A stretch of DNA of 64,000 nt from Anaerocolumna xylanovorans DSM 12503 (GCF_900143645.1 NZ_FRFD01000003.1:1116001-1180000), one strand, 5' to 3'; numbered from the stretch's first letter, positions 16,204 to 25,133 are shown. Notes: generated by a model from the sequence alone, not told the origin. Numbers and translations are program-made.

Positions 16204-17904
16204 ATGATTGATTTAAAAGCAAAACCATTTTATTTATCAGACGAAGATATCAAGTGGGTAGAAGAGGCAAAAGCGTCTTTATCTCTGGATGAAAAAATAG
16301 GACAGTTATTTTTCCCCATTGGTTATTCACCAAATGAGCAGTATTTGCAGTACGAAATCTTAAACCGCAATCCTGGTGGACTAATGTTCCGCACGGGAAA
16401 ATCAGAGGAATTGTTTTTCGCATATAGTTACTTACAGGAGCATGCAAAGATACCAATGCTTTTGTCAGCAAATTTAGAAGCCGGTGGTGATGGAATTGTG
16501 GAAGAGGGCACCGCTTTTGGAAAACAGATGCAGGCTGCTGCAACAAGTGATCCAGAGCAGGCATACCGTCTGGGAAAGATTAGCTGTAGTGAGGCACAGG
16601 CGGTCGGATGCAATTATGCATTTGCACCGGTGGTAGATATTGATATGAATTATCATAATCCCATCACAAATGTTCGAACTTACGGTGCCAATCCGGAAAT
16701 GGTAAAGCAGTGCGGCCTTGCTTATATGCGGGGAGCAAAAGAGTGTGGATCAGCAGTTTCAATCAAGCATTTCCCGGGCGATGGAGTGGATGAAGTAGAT
16801 CAGCATATATTAACAAGTGTAAATTCTTTATCCTGTGAAGAATGGGATCGTACTTTTGGAGATATTTATCAGACTTTAATTGATGCAGAGGCATTAACAG
16901 TTATGGCAGGTCATATCGCCCTGCCTGCATATCAGAAGAAATTTAATCCTGCTTCTCCTGATAAACTGATACCGGCGAGCTTGTCTCCTGAATTACTTCA
17001 GAATCTTTTAAGAGAAAAAATGGGATTTAATGGGATGATCATTACAGATGCGACACCAATGGCAGGATTTTTATGTGCAATGGACCGTGAAAAGTCTGTT
17101 CCATATTGTATAGAAGCCGGCTGTGATATGATTCTTTTTAACAAAGATTATGAAGAAGATTTAGGCTTTATGAAAAAAGGATATGAAACAGGAATCCTTT
17201 CTGAAAAACGCTTAGAGGATGCAGTGACAAGAATTCTTGCTGCCAAGGCAGCATTAAAACTGCATATTAAGAGAAAAGAAGGAACCTTGATACCAAAGAA
17301 GGAAAATTTATCCCTTATCGGATGTGAAGAACATAAAAAATGGGCAAAGGAATGTGCAGAGAAATCTGTGACACTGGTAAAAGATACCCAGAAATTACTT
17401 CCCATATCACCGGAAAAGCAGAAACGTGTATTATTTGAAATTATGGGAAGTTGTCCGTCAGAAGAGAGAGTAGCAAAACGCTTTATAGAGCGCATGGAAC
17501 AGGAAGGCTTTGAGATGATTCCGTATCAAAAAGAGGTCTTTGATTTCTCCAAACCGATGCACTTTGAAACAGTGACTGAGTTTCGTAATAAATATGACTT
17601 GGTCATATTTATCGGCAATGTAGAAAATGCATCCAATAAAACCACAAACCGTTTAAATTGGCATGCACCTTACGGAGCAGGCAATAATATCCCATGGTTT
17701 GTAGAAATAGTACCGACAATGTTTATATCTCTTCAAAATCCCTATCACCTGTTAGATGTGCCTATGATAAAGACATATATCAATGCTTATTCCAACCATG
17801 ACATGATGATTGATACCGTTGTGGAGAAGATAATAGGAAAGAGCCCGTTTGTAGGAAAAAGCCCGATAGATCCATTCTGTGGAAAAGAGTATCTTACATA
17901 TTAA
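16204..17904 (+). CDS. Glycoside hydrolase family 3, NagZ-like subgroup
   Basis: A 566-residue cytoplasmic glycosidase. The GH3 barrel (about 25-340) contains KHFPGDG at 188-194 followed by Asp199 and His201, the Asp-His acid/base dyad of the NagZ-type branch, and nucleophile Asp282 in IITDAT. A C-terminal alpha/beta region spans about 370-566. This dyad occurs in beta-N-acetylglucosaminidases but also in related beta-glycosidases and phosphorylases, so specificity is open. There is no signal peptide. It directly follows permease 2 and precedes GH43. Confidence 0.9.
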   Translation: MIDLKAKPFYLSDEDIKWVEEAKASLSLDEKIGQLFFPIGYSPNEQYLQYEILNRNPGGLMFRTGKSEELFFAYSYLQEHAKIPMLLSANLEAGGDGIVEEGTAFGKQMQAAATSDPEQAYRLGKISCSEAQAVGCNYAFAPVVDIDMNYHNPITNVRTYGANPEMVKQCGLAYMRGAKECGSAVSIKHFPGDGVDEVDQHILTSVNSLSCEEWDRTFGDIYQTLIDAEALTVMAGHIALPAYQKKFNPASPDKLIPASLSPELLQNLLREKMGFNGMIITDATPMAGFLCAMDREKSVPYCIEAGCDMILFNKDYEEDLGFMKKGYETGILSEKRLEDAVTRILAAKAALKLHIKRKEGTLIPKKENLSLIGCEEHKKWAKECAEKSVTLVKDTQKLLPISPEKQKRVLFEIMGSCPSEERVAKRFIERMEQEGFEMIPYQKEVFDFSKPMHFETVTEFRNKYDLVIFIGNVENASNKTTNRLNWHAPYGAGNNIPWFVEIVPTMFISLQNPYHLLDVPMIKTYINAYSNHDMMIDTVVEKIIGKSPFVGKSPIDPFCGKEYLTY

Positions 17905-17953
17905 AATAATTAGATACTAATTTAAATTACCGCAAACAAGCAGGGAGAAAACA

Positions 17954-19408
17954 ATGATGCAACAACAAGCATATAATCCATATTTACCATCCTATGAATA
18001 TATTCCGGATGGAGAACCTTATGTATTCGGAGACCATCTCTATATTTACGGAAGCCATGATAAATTTAACGGAGGCAATTATTGCGAGCTAAATTATGTC
18101 TGCTGGTCAGCGCCGGTTGATGACCTGGGAAACTGGAAGTTTGAAGGGGGAATTTTCGACAAGAGAAAAGATCCATTATGCCCCAATGGAGATAGAAATC
18201 TCTTTGCTCCGGATGTAGCACTGGGCGCAGACGGAAGATATTATCTGTATTATGCATTTGATTTTCTTGGAGTCATGTCAGTAGCAGTTAGTGATTCTCC
18301 GGCCGGAACCTATGAATTTTATGGGCATGTCCATTATGCGGATGGAACCTTGCTTGGCAGCCGGGAAGGAGATGCTTTTCAGTTTGATCCGGGAGTACTT
18401 GTGGATTCAGACGGAAAAGTTTATCTGTATTCTGGGTTCTGTCCGGAACATGGACCATGGGAATACTTTGGCATGCCTGCACCGATAGTAAGAGGCGGGA
18501 TGGTCATAGAATTAGAGTCGGATATGCTCACGGTTAAAAAGGAGCCGGATTATATTTTCCCATGGAAAGCAAATGGAAAAGGAACTGGTTTTGAAGGACA
18601 CGAATTTTTTGAAGCATCCTCCATTCGGAAAGCCGGTGATAAATATTACTTTATCTATTCGTCAATCAATGGTCATGAATTATGTTATGCTACAAGTAAT
18701 TATCCAGATAAAGAATTTACATATGGAGGAACTATTATTTCCAATGGAGACATTTATCTGGATGGCAGGAATGAGCAGGAAGCAGTTAATTATACCGGAA
18801 ATAATCATGGAAGCATGATAGAAATCAGTGGGAAATGGTACGTATTTTATCACAGGCAGACTAACAGACACCAGTTTTCCAGGCAGGGCTGTGCAGAGGA
18901 AATCAAGATAGAAACAGATGGGACGATTTGCCAGGTTGAAATGACAAGTTGTGGCTTAAATGGTGGTCCCTTATGGGGAAAAGGGAAATACAATGCAGGA
19001 ATTGCCTGCAATCTTTGGAGCAGAAAAGGCGCTATGAGATATGAATTTGGCGAAAAAGTTCCGGATTTTCATCCATATTTTACCCAGAGCGGTGAAGACC
19101 GTGAAGATAAACCGGAACAGTATATTGCAAACATGACTGAAGGTTCTGTTGCTGGATTTAAGTATTTTTCTTTTGAAAAGACAGCAGTCATTACTATTAC
19201 GGTTCGTGGCAAAGGAAAGGGTGTTATGTGGATAGGCACCAAGGCAGGCGATAAAGATGTCGCAGCGATAGAGATTATGCCCTCTGATGAATGGTACAGA
19301 TATAAAGGCCAATTGCAGGTACAGGATGGGAAAAAGGCACTGTATTTTACTTATAAGGGAACAGCCGCAATAGATTTTCTGGAATTTGAATTTGACCGGG
19401 AGGAATAA
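17954..19408 (+). CDS. Glycoside hydrolase family 43 protein
   Basis: A 484-residue five-bladed propeller glycosidase (arabinofuranosidase or xylosidase type) with an extra C-terminal beta domain (about 340-484) like a carbohydrate-binding module. The expected triad is visible: general base Asp19 (IPDGEP), pKa-modulating Asp145 (FDPGVL) and general acid Glu220 (FFEASSIRK). No signal peptide, so it acts on imported oligosaccharide. AGGGAGAAA lies before ATG 17954. The small HPr-like gene starts four bases after its stop. Confidence 0.92.
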   Translation: MMQQQAYNPYLPSYEYIPDGEPYVFGDHLYIYGSHDKFNGGNYCELNYVCWSAPVDDLGNWKFEGGIFDKRKDPLCPNGDRNLFAPDVALGADGRYYLYYAFDFLGVMSVAVSDSPAGTYEFYGHVHYADGTLLGSREGDAFQFDPGVLVDSDGKVYLYSGFCPEHGPWEYFGMPAPIVRGGMVIELESDMLTVKKEPDYIFPWKANGKGTGFEGHEFFEASSIRKAGDKYYFIYSSINGHELCYATSNYPDKEFTYGGTIISNGDIYLDGRNEQEAVNYTGNNHGSMIEISGKWYVFYHRQTNRHQFSRQGCAEEIKIETDGTICQVEMTSCGLNGGPLWGKGKYNAGIACNLWSRKGAMRYEFGEKVPDFHPYFTQSGEDREDKPEQYIANMTEGSVAGFKYFSFEKTAVITITVRGKGKGVMWIGTKAGDKDVAAIEIMPSDEWYRYKGQLQVQDGKKALYFTYKGTAAIDFLEFEFDREE

Positions 19409-19412
19409 GACT

Positions 19413-19646
19413 ATGAAGATTGATAAGGTGACCGATGTAGAGGCATTTTTTAAAGTAGTAGACTCCTGTAAAGGAGAGGTAGAATTAATAACAGGCGAGG
19501 GTGATAGATTAAATCTAAGGTCAAAGCTGTGCCAGATTATTTCATTAGCTACTTTATTCCCGGTAATGGCAGAGATTCCAAATCTGGAAGTTGTCGCACA
19601 CGAACCGGAAGATATGGAAAAGCTGGCAAAATTTCTATTTGAATAA
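19413..19646 (+). CDS. Small HPr-like protein lacking the phosphorylatable histidine
   Basis: A 77-residue protein between GH43 and the rhamnosidase. The order GEVELITGEGDRLNLRSKL, CQIISLATLF, then LEVVAHEPEDMEKLAKFL resembles strands 2-3 and helices 2-3 of the HPr phosphocarrier. The N-terminal segment with the active-site His15 is replaced by a short helix (MKIDKVTDVEAFFKVVDSC). The start is ATG 19413 behind GGAGGA. A non-phosphorylated HPr-fold protein could regulate the locus or bind a partner enzyme. The fold assignment is inference from pattern only; the protein may simply be uncharacterised. Confidence 0.6.
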   Translation: MKIDKVTDVEAFFKVVDSCKGEVELITGEGDRLNLRSKLCQIISLATLFPVMAEIPNLEVVAHEPEDMEKLAKFLFE

Positions 19647-19664
19647 GTGCTGAGAGGGAATATT

Positions 19665-22424
19665 ATGAGAGTGGTTGATACAAAAATAAATGGAATAAAA
19701 GACCCAATGGGGTTTTCCTATCCAATTATTAAATGTTCATGGAAAGTTGTAGAGGCAAAAAGCAGGTATCAGATTAATGCAAAAATCGTAGTCAGTGAGA
19801 CTTCAGTGTTTGATAAAATTCTGTACAAAAAAGAAGGCCGTGATCTAAATTGCATTGGAGAACGTCTGGAAATTTCTCTAAAGCCACAAACACGGTACTA
19901 TTATTATATAGAAGTGACAGGCGAGAATGAAGAAGTAGTCAGAAGTGAAACAGCGTACTTTGAGACAGGAAAAATGGCAGATTCTTGGAGTGCTGCCTTT
20001 ATTGGTATGAAAGAAGAAGACCATTTTCATCCCATTTTCTTTCATAAATTTCCAACTCAAAAGAAGGTAAAGTCTGCCAGAATCTACGTTACAGGGTTAG
20101 GGTTATATGAAGCCTCTCTAAACGGATATAAAATCGGAGAAGATTATCTAGCTCCGTTTTGTAATGATTATAACAGCAGCATCCAGTACCAGACTTATGA
20201 TATTACAGAAATCTTAAAAAGTGAAAATCAAATAGAAATCATGACAGGGAATGGCTGGTATAAGGGGCGGCTCGGGTATGACGGAGATGTAGAGTATTAT
20301 GGAAATCGCTTTTTGGCCATTGCGGAAATTCACATTTCTTATGAGAACGGTTCCAAGGAAACAATTCTTACCGATGAAACATGGGAATACCGTGGCAGTG
20401 ACATAGAAATGAGCGATATCTATGATGGAGAAACTTTTAATCATCTTCTCTGGGGGAATAAAGAAAATAATGCAAAGCCGGTGGAGGTGCTGAAAGAAAG
20501 CAATGAATTAAAGGCAATGCTGGTAGAGCGTTACAGTCTCCCGGTGAAAGTTAAAGAAACACTGGCGGTGAAGGAAATCCTACATACACCGGCGGGAGAG
20601 ACCGTACTGGATATGGGACAGAATTTTACCGGTTATATGGAGTTCCTTCAGGAATTCTCAAAAGGAACAACAATTACATTGGATTTCGGAGAGGTATTGC
20701 AGCAGGGGAACTTTTACAATGCGAATTACCGTACAGCAAAATCAAGGTTTATCTATGTGTCTGATGGCAGGAAGGAAGTGGTCCGGCCACACTTTACTTA
20801 TTATGGATTCCGTTATGTTAGAGTAACAGGCTGGCCTGTAGAAATTAAAAAAGAAAATTTTACCGGAAAAGTTGTGTATTCAGATCTAGATATCGCTGTA
20901 ACAATAGAGACTTCCAGTGCAAAGCTAAATCAACTTGCAAGTAACTGTCTCTGGGGACAGAAGTCGAATTTCTTAGACATGCCTACGGACTGCCCGCAGA
21001 GGGATGAACGTCTTGGCTGGACCGGCGATGCACAGGTATTTGCTCCTACTGCATGCTTTAACATGGATACGAGAGCATTTTACCGGAAGTATCTTCATGA
21101 CCTGCATATTGATCAGCTGCAACATGATGGCGCAATAGCCAATTATATACCCAATAACAGCAGAATACCCGGAGGCAGTAGTGTATGGGGTGACGCAGCA
21201 ACCTTTATTCCTATGACTCTATATGAGTATTATGGAGATAGAGATGATTTGGAAGGCTATTATCCAATGATGAAGGATTGGGTGGATTATATTATTCATC
21301 AGGATAAAGAGAACGGAGAAGAACATCTTTGGAATTTTGGATTTCATTTTGGTGATTGGCTGGCGCAGGACGGAGTAACAACCCAGAGCATGAAAGGCGG
21401 CACAGACGATTATTTTATTGCGTCTGTTTATTACTATGCATCTGTTCTAAAAACCGCAAAAGCAGCAGGTATTCTTGGAAAAGAAACGGATATGAACCAT
21501 TACCGCAATAAAGCAGAGAAAATATACCAGGCCATCCTGGAAGAATATTTCTCACTGAACGGAAGACTTACGATTGATACCCAGACAGCATATTTTCTTT
21601 GCCTGAAGTTCGATATCTATACCAGCAAAGACCGTATTATTACAGGGTTAAAAGTACGTCTGAAAAAGGACTGTTATAAGATAAAAGGTGGTTTTGTCGG
21701 TGCTACTATGATGTGCCGGATATTGGCGGAAAATGATATGGAAGATATGGCTTACCATATACTGTTCCAGGAGGGATTTCCCGGCTGGATGTATTGCGTA
21801 AACCTTGGCGCAACTACCATTTGGGAGCGGTGGAATTCTATTCTGGATGACGGAACCATCAGCGGAACAGAAATGAATTCGTTGAATCATTATTCTTATG
21901 GTTCCGTAATGGAATATGTTTATCGAAATATTGCAGGAATCCAGGAGATGGAACCAGGTTTTAAGGCTGTACGTTTTGCACCTCAGTTGAATGCAAAGCT
22001 GCAGTATGTAAATTTCACGTACGATTCTATAAGCGGGAAATATGTATCAAACTGGAAGCTAAATAAAGACGGAACAGTGACCCTTTACTTCGAAGTTCCT
22101 TTTGATTGTACAGCGGTAGCAATACTTCCCGGAACCAGAGGGGAACAAGTTAAATTAGAAGCAGGAACTTATGAAAAAACCTATCGTCCTGAATGTGATT
22201 ACAGGAAATTATACAATATGGATACTCGTCTGGAAGAACTGGAGAATGATGAGAGAGCCATGGAAATCATTAAAAAAGAACTGCCCATTGCTTATGGCTT
22301 GATTCAAAGTAAAAATCCGGAAAATCTTAGTATGAGCATGAATGACTTACAGTTTATGACTTTTATGGGATTTCGACCGGAAATGGTGCAAAAGGCAGTA
22401 GAAAAATTATCAGACTTGATCTAA
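19665..22424 (+). CDS. Alpha-L-rhamnosidase, glycoside hydrolase family 78
   Basis: A 919-residue cytoplasmic enzyme with N-terminal beta-sandwich domains, an (alpha/alpha)6 barrel and a C-terminal sandwich, the standard GH78 layout. The catalytic block DCPQRDERLGWTGD lies at 442-455 (general acid Glu448, substrate-binding Asp442 and Asp455), and the base Glu721 is in IWERW. The start is ATG 19665, seven bases after GAGAGGG; a GTG at 19647 is less likely. The last 70 residues (from about 850) form an unusual helical tail with repeated Met and Leu. It removes terminal rhamnose from imported glycosides. Confidence 0.93.
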   Translation: MRVVDTKINGIKDPMGFSYPIIKCSWKVVEAKSRYQINAKIVVSETSVFDKILYKKEGRDLNCIGERLEISLKPQTRYYYYIEVTGENEEVVRSETAYFETGKMADSWSAAFIGMKEEDHFHPIFFHKFPTQKKVKSARIYVTGLGLYEASLNGYKIGEDYLAPFCNDYNSSIQYQTYDITEILKSENQIEIMTGNGWYKGRLGYDGDVEYYGNRFLAIAEIHISYENGSKETILTDETWEYRGSDIEMSDIYDGETFNHLLWGNKENNAKPVEVLKESNELKAMLVERYSLPVKVKETLAVKEILHTPAGETVLDMGQNFTGYMEFLQEFSKGTTITLDFGEVLQQGNFYNANYRTAKSRFIYVSDGRKEVVRPHFTYYGFRYVRVTGWPVEIKKENFTGKVVYSDLDIAVTIETSSAKLNQLASNCLWGQKSNFLDMPTDCPQRDERLGWTGDAQVFAPTACFNMDTRAFYRKYLHDLHIDQLQHDGAIANYIPNNSRIPGGSSVWGDAATFIPMTLYEYYGDRDDLEGYYPMMKDWVDYIIHQDKENGEEHLWNFGFHFGDWLAQDGVTTQSMKGGTDDYFIASVYYYASVLKTAKAAGILGKETDMNHYRNKAEKIYQAILEEYFSLNGRLTIDTQTAYFLCLKFDIYTSKDRIITGLKVRLKKDCYKIKGGFVGATMMCRILAENDMEDMAYHILFQEGFPGWMYCVNLGATTIWERWNSILDDGTISGTEMNSLNHYSYGSVMEYVYRNIAGIQEMEPGFKAVRFAPQLNAKLQYVNFTYDSISGKYVSNWKLNKDGTVTLYFEVPFDCTAVAILPGTRGEQVKLEAGTYEKTYRPECDYRKLYNMDTRLEELENDERAMEIIKKELPIAYGLIQSKNPENLSMSMNDLQFMTFMGFRPEMVQKAVEKLSDLI

Positions 22425-22433
22425 AACGTATTT

Positions 22434-22475
22434 AAGAGCTGGGGGCGGTTTTAAGCTTCCGGCTCTTGATTACTT
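22434..22475 (+). terminator. Terminator, copy B of the duplicated block
   Basis: AAGAGCTGG pairs with CCGGCTCTT (one G-T pair). It is homologous to 3270-3312 and closes the glycan operon. The T run is weak. Confidence 0.6.
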
Positions 22476-22500
22476 TTGCGCAGCTAAAAAAAAGAGCTGA

Positions 22501-22639
22501 ATTAATAAATTGGGGAATACCTTTCATAAAAATATACTTTTTTTCTCACAAAGTTCTCACATTTTCTGATTAAGTTAAAGCTATTGAAACAGAGTCATAC
22601 ATCCAACAAAAAATTATTAGAAGAGAATAATAAGGATGG
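22501..22639 (+). repeat. Duplicated promoter block, copy B
   Basis: Homologous to 3389-3521 over its full length. It contains an exact direct repeat TTCTCACA (22543-22550 and 22554-22561) stepped by 11 bp, a likely OmpR-type response regulator site. About 100 bases without a clear function lie between it and the next gene. Confidence 0.75.
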
Positions 22640-22742
22640 AGCCATAATTCATGATGGACTTTTTGTTAATGAACTTGATATGGATGTGATAACAGATTAC
22701 CAGATTACACGGAAGGGAAGTAAACAGTCAAAATAGGTGATT

Positions 22743-23642
22743 ATGAAAAAACATAAAAGAATTGCAATGGTCATATTATTGGTACTCGCCTGTACAGGCT
22801 GCAGTACTGCCAGTTCAGAGAGATCTTCTGAGATATCCGACAATGCAGTTAAGCCACAGAATACGGAAGAAGTTGTAACCGGCGAGGATACAGGTGAGAT
22901 GGATACAAAGGATTATGTAGTGGATGGCTCTAAGGTTTACCGGGATTTTGTTGTTGATAGTGTGCTTTACTCTGAATCAGAGGGCGAAATCCATTACTGT
23001 GTCTACATTCCAGAAAGCTACGACAAAAGCAAGCCATATGCATTGTTTGTTACATTACCCGGCTACGAAGGCCTTTATTTTCAGGGTGTGGCTGTAAATA
23101 TCAAAGCAGAAGAATTTGCTTTTGAGGCACAGAACTATAATGAACAAATGATTATCGTTGCTCCGCAGTTAGATGACTGGGGTGCAACATCTGCGAATCA
23201 GACAATTATACTAACAGATTATTTCCTGAATCATTACAATATTGATCCGGATAAGGTGTATATCAATGGTTATTCCGGCGGAGGTGAAACCTTGTCCCTT
23301 GTATTAGATAAGCGTCCGGAACTTTATACTGCGGCTTTAATGTGCAGCTCCCAGTGGGACGGAGGATATGATGCCCTGGTAAAGGCAAGAACCCCTGTGT
23401 ATTTTGTTATTGGAGAAAGTGACGAATATTATGGTTCCAAACCCTTTCAAGAAACTTATCAGGAAATTTACAAAATGTATCAGGAGCAGGGACTTACCGA
23501 ACAGAAAATTGACCAACTACTGGTACTCAATATAAAGGATGCCGGATATTTCAATGCAGGTGGAATTAGGAATCAACATGGTGGCGGTGCGGCTTTGTTT
23601 TGTAAAGATTCCGATATCATGGGCTGGTTATTTCAAAAGTAG
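22743..23642 (+). CDS. Alpha/beta-hydrolase lipoprotein
   Basis: A 299-residue exported hydrolase with a lipoprotein signal (ACTGC, probable lipid Cys20). The catalytic triad of an esterase/prolyl-oligopeptidase-like fold is complete: Ser178 in GYSGGGE, Asp227 in GESDEYY and His279 in NQHGG. The oxyanion region is VTLPGYEG. I chose ATG 22743 over GTG 22737; neither has a strong ribosome binding site. The gene shares a promoter type with the DUF362 operon and is 40 bp upstream of an exported flavodoxin. The substrate is unknown; an ester or peptide outside the cell. Confidence 0.85.
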   Translation: MKKHKRIAMVILLVLACTGCSTASSERSSEISDNAVKPQNTEEVVTGEDTGEMDTKDYVVDGSKVYRDFVVDSVLYSESEGEIHYCVYIPESYDKSKPYALFVTLPGYEGLYFQGVAVNIKAEEFAFEAQNYNEQMIIVAPQLDDWGATSANQTIILTDYFLNHYNIDPDKVYINGYSGGGETLSLVLDKRPELYTAALMCSSQWDGGYDALVKARTPVYFVIGESDEYYGSKPFQETYQEIYKMYQEQGLTEQKIDQLLVLNIKDAGYFNAGGIRNQHGGGAALFCKDSDIMGWLFQK

Positions 23643-23682
23643 AATATCCGGCGAAATCATTGAAGAATAAAGGAGAAACCAC

Positions 23683-24369
23683 ATGAGAAAATTATCATTT
23701 ATAGCCATATTCATGAGTATTGTACTTTTGGAAGGATGCGGTAGAACCGATACATTGGGTACCACTGATTCAGCGAAAAACAACCCAACTGCAGTTGGAG
23801 CATCGGAACAAGTACCGACATCTGCAGACGGCAATATTCTGATCGCTTATTTTTCCCGTGTTGGCAATACGGATTTCCCTGATAATGTCGATGCAGAATC
23901 ATCTGCCAGCATCCAATTGGATGGAGATGAAATCCTTGGAAATTGTGAAGTGATTGCGAATGATGTTCAAAAGGTGATAGGTGGAGATGTTTTTCTGATA
24001 CAGACTGCCGATAAGTATCCGGCAGATTACAAGAAAACGGTAAAGCAGAATGTGGAGGAACAGGAGAAAGGATATTTGCCTGAGATTGCCGGGAAAGTGA
24101 AGAATATGAAGCATTATGACCGCATCATACTGATTTATCCTACATGGGCGATGTCTCTTCCACAGGCTGTAGCCTCTTTTTTAGATAATTATGATCTGAC
24201 TGGAAAAGATATATATCCAATTAATGTCAATGGAGGTTATGGTGCAGGAGATACAGTTAGTCTGATTCGAGAACATGCCAAGGGAGCAAAGGTGGATGAT
24301 GGAATCGCGATTAATGCACAGGAACCTACTTCTGCGGAGGATAAAATAAAGGAATATCTTCTTGAATAA
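23683..24369 (+). CDS. Flavodoxin-like lipoprotein
   Basis: A 228-residue exported flavodoxin. The lipobox is LEGC with lipidated Cys19, followed by a linker to about residue 48 and a flavodoxin fold (NILIAYFSRVGNT at 51-63 provides the FMN phosphate loop; YPTWAMSLPQAV and NGGYGAGDT give the isoalloxazine-side loops). AAAGGAG lies before the ATG. Flavodoxins are normally cytoplasmic carriers; surface anchoring implies an extracytoplasmic FMN-dependent redox step, possibly tied to the hydrolase upstream. The fold is secure; the partner is unknown. Confidence 0.88.
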   Translation: MRKLSFIAIFMSIVLLEGCGRTDTLGTTDSAKNNPTAVGASEQVPTSADGNILIAYFSRVGNTDFPDNVDAESSASIQLDGDEILGNCEVIANDVQKVIGGDVFLIQTADKYPADYKKTVKQNVEEQEKGYLPEIAGKVKNMKHYDRIILIYPTWAMSLPQAVASFLDNYDLTGKDIYPINVNGGYGAGDTVSLIREHAKGAKVDDGIAINAQEPTSAEDKIKEYLLE

Positions 24370-24371
24370 TA

Positions 24372-24466
24372 TTCAAACCTCATCTTCCTTTACTAAGAGA
24401 ATCATAGTGGCATATTTTTCAAGAGGTTGCAATACAAATTTTACCAATAATGTTGATACAATATAA
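24372..24466 (+). pseudogene. Truncated second flavodoxin copy
   Basis: Immediately after the flavodoxin stop, the frame reads RIIVAYFSRGCNTNFTNNVDTI and stops at 24464-24466. It copies residues 51-70 of the intact gene (NILIAYFSRVGNTDFPDNVD). Only the first strand and FMN loop survive. I infer a tandem duplicate that lost most of its length. Confidence 0.65.
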
Positions 24467-24702
24467 TTGGCAAGTTTGAATGTTGTAAATAAAGGAATAC
24501 TTGATGTTTTGAAATACCAGACACGAAACTAAGGGAGGCACAGAGTTATGAAGAACTGTATCTAAATGTAATGGTACTGTTAGTCATAAGGACGTTCCCA
24601 TCAATTCCCTATTCACATGATATTATGGTGCCCGGTAAATGGTATTGCCTCTACTCCAACGGTTCACTTACGTTCAGTGTGTAATTTGACACTATGAAGA
24701 AG

Positions 24703-24733
24703 CTGCTACCTGTATGGAACATACAGGTAGCAG
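24703..24733. other. Perfect inverted repeat
   Basis: CTGCTACCTGTATG / CATACAGGTAGCAG with a 3-base loop, 14 of 14 pairs. No T run follows on either strand. It lies just upstream of the riboswitch; it could be a transcript-end hairpin or a protein site. Confidence 0.6.
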
Positions 24734-24779
24734 TAAAGAAACATTAACAGAGAATGTGACACATATCAACCAACAGAAT

Positions 24780-24868
24780 AAATCAAGGGCAAACCCATCG
24801 AAAGGTGGGGACGCAAAGCCGTAGGATCTAAGACGTATGATACGTTATGATAGCCTGGTTGCCGAGAG
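24780..24868 (+). promoter_or_regulatory. Cyclic-di-GMP class I riboswitch (GEMM-I) aptamer
   Basis: Conserved blocks in order: AGGGCAAACC, a GAAA tetraloop hairpin (CCATC-GAAA-GGTGG), GGGACGCAAAGCC, then GGATCTAA, a variable stem, and TAGCCTGGTTGCCGA, which forms the receptor side. This matches the GEMM-I consensus including tetraloop and receptor. A terminator follows within seven bases, so ligand binding probably decides readthrough. Downstream on the same strand are a leader peptide and the sigma-like genes. A diguanylate cyclase/phosphodiesterase lies at 60 kb. Confidence 0.92.
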
Positions 24869-24874
24869 TCATGC

Positions 24875-24914
24875 AAAAAAGCCTGCCCTTTATTAATAAG
24901 GGTGGGCTTTTGTG
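24875..24914 (+). terminator. Riboswitch-associated terminator
   Basis: AAAAGCCTGCCCTT pairs with AAGGGTGGGCTTTT (one G-T pair, one mismatch) and is followed by TGTGTTTTTC. Placed directly after the aptamer it is the expected expression platform. Confidence 0.8.
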
Positions 24915-24993
24915 TTTTTCTGACTTTTGACGAATGATTTTTGGGTATCAGGAGAAGGGCTTTTGTCATGCTTTTGACGAAGGGGGGACTACT

Positions 24994-25023
24994 ATGTTAA
25001 TTCCCTGCAACAAGCCCTTTTGA
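24994..25023 (+). CDS. Leader peptide candidate within an attenuator
   Basis: Nine codons (MLIPCNKPF) with a strong upstream AGGGGGG. The last codons overlap AAGCCCTT (25012-25019), which pairs with AAGGGCTT at 24955-24962. A ribosome translating the peptide would melt that hairpin, the arrangement of leader-peptide attenuators in conjugative transposons. Too short to judge by similarity. Confidence 0.45.
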   Translation: MLIPCNKPF

Positions 25024-25094
25024 CCCTTTTGAAGGTCGAAATAAAGACGGCACTTTTCGTTCATACGCCATCTTACCAATAGGATATCTATTTA

Positions 25095-25133
25095 AGCCAG
25101 TATTTTGCTATAGGCAAAATGCTGGCTTTTTCT
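25095..25133 (+). terminator. Strong terminator in the element leader
   Basis: AGCCAGTATTTTGC pairs with GCAAAATGCTGGCT (one mismatch) around TATAG, followed by TTTTTC. It lies between the leader peptide and the sigma-like gene, so it is either a second attenuator or the end of the leader transcript. Confidence 0.85.

Noticed and set aside
16250..16656. Several minus-strand frames inside GH3
   Set aside because: Antisense shadows of a clear GH3 gene.
22640..22735. In-frame stretch ending HDGLFVNELDMDVITDYQ-like before the hydrolase lipoprotein
   Set aside because: Readable without a stop, but no start, no family match, and the aligned copy A block has stops. Possible remnant, not supportable.
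24766..24969. Minus-strand open frame over the riboswitch
   Set aside because: It is antisense to a well-formed GEMM-I aptamer and its terminator and has no family similarity.
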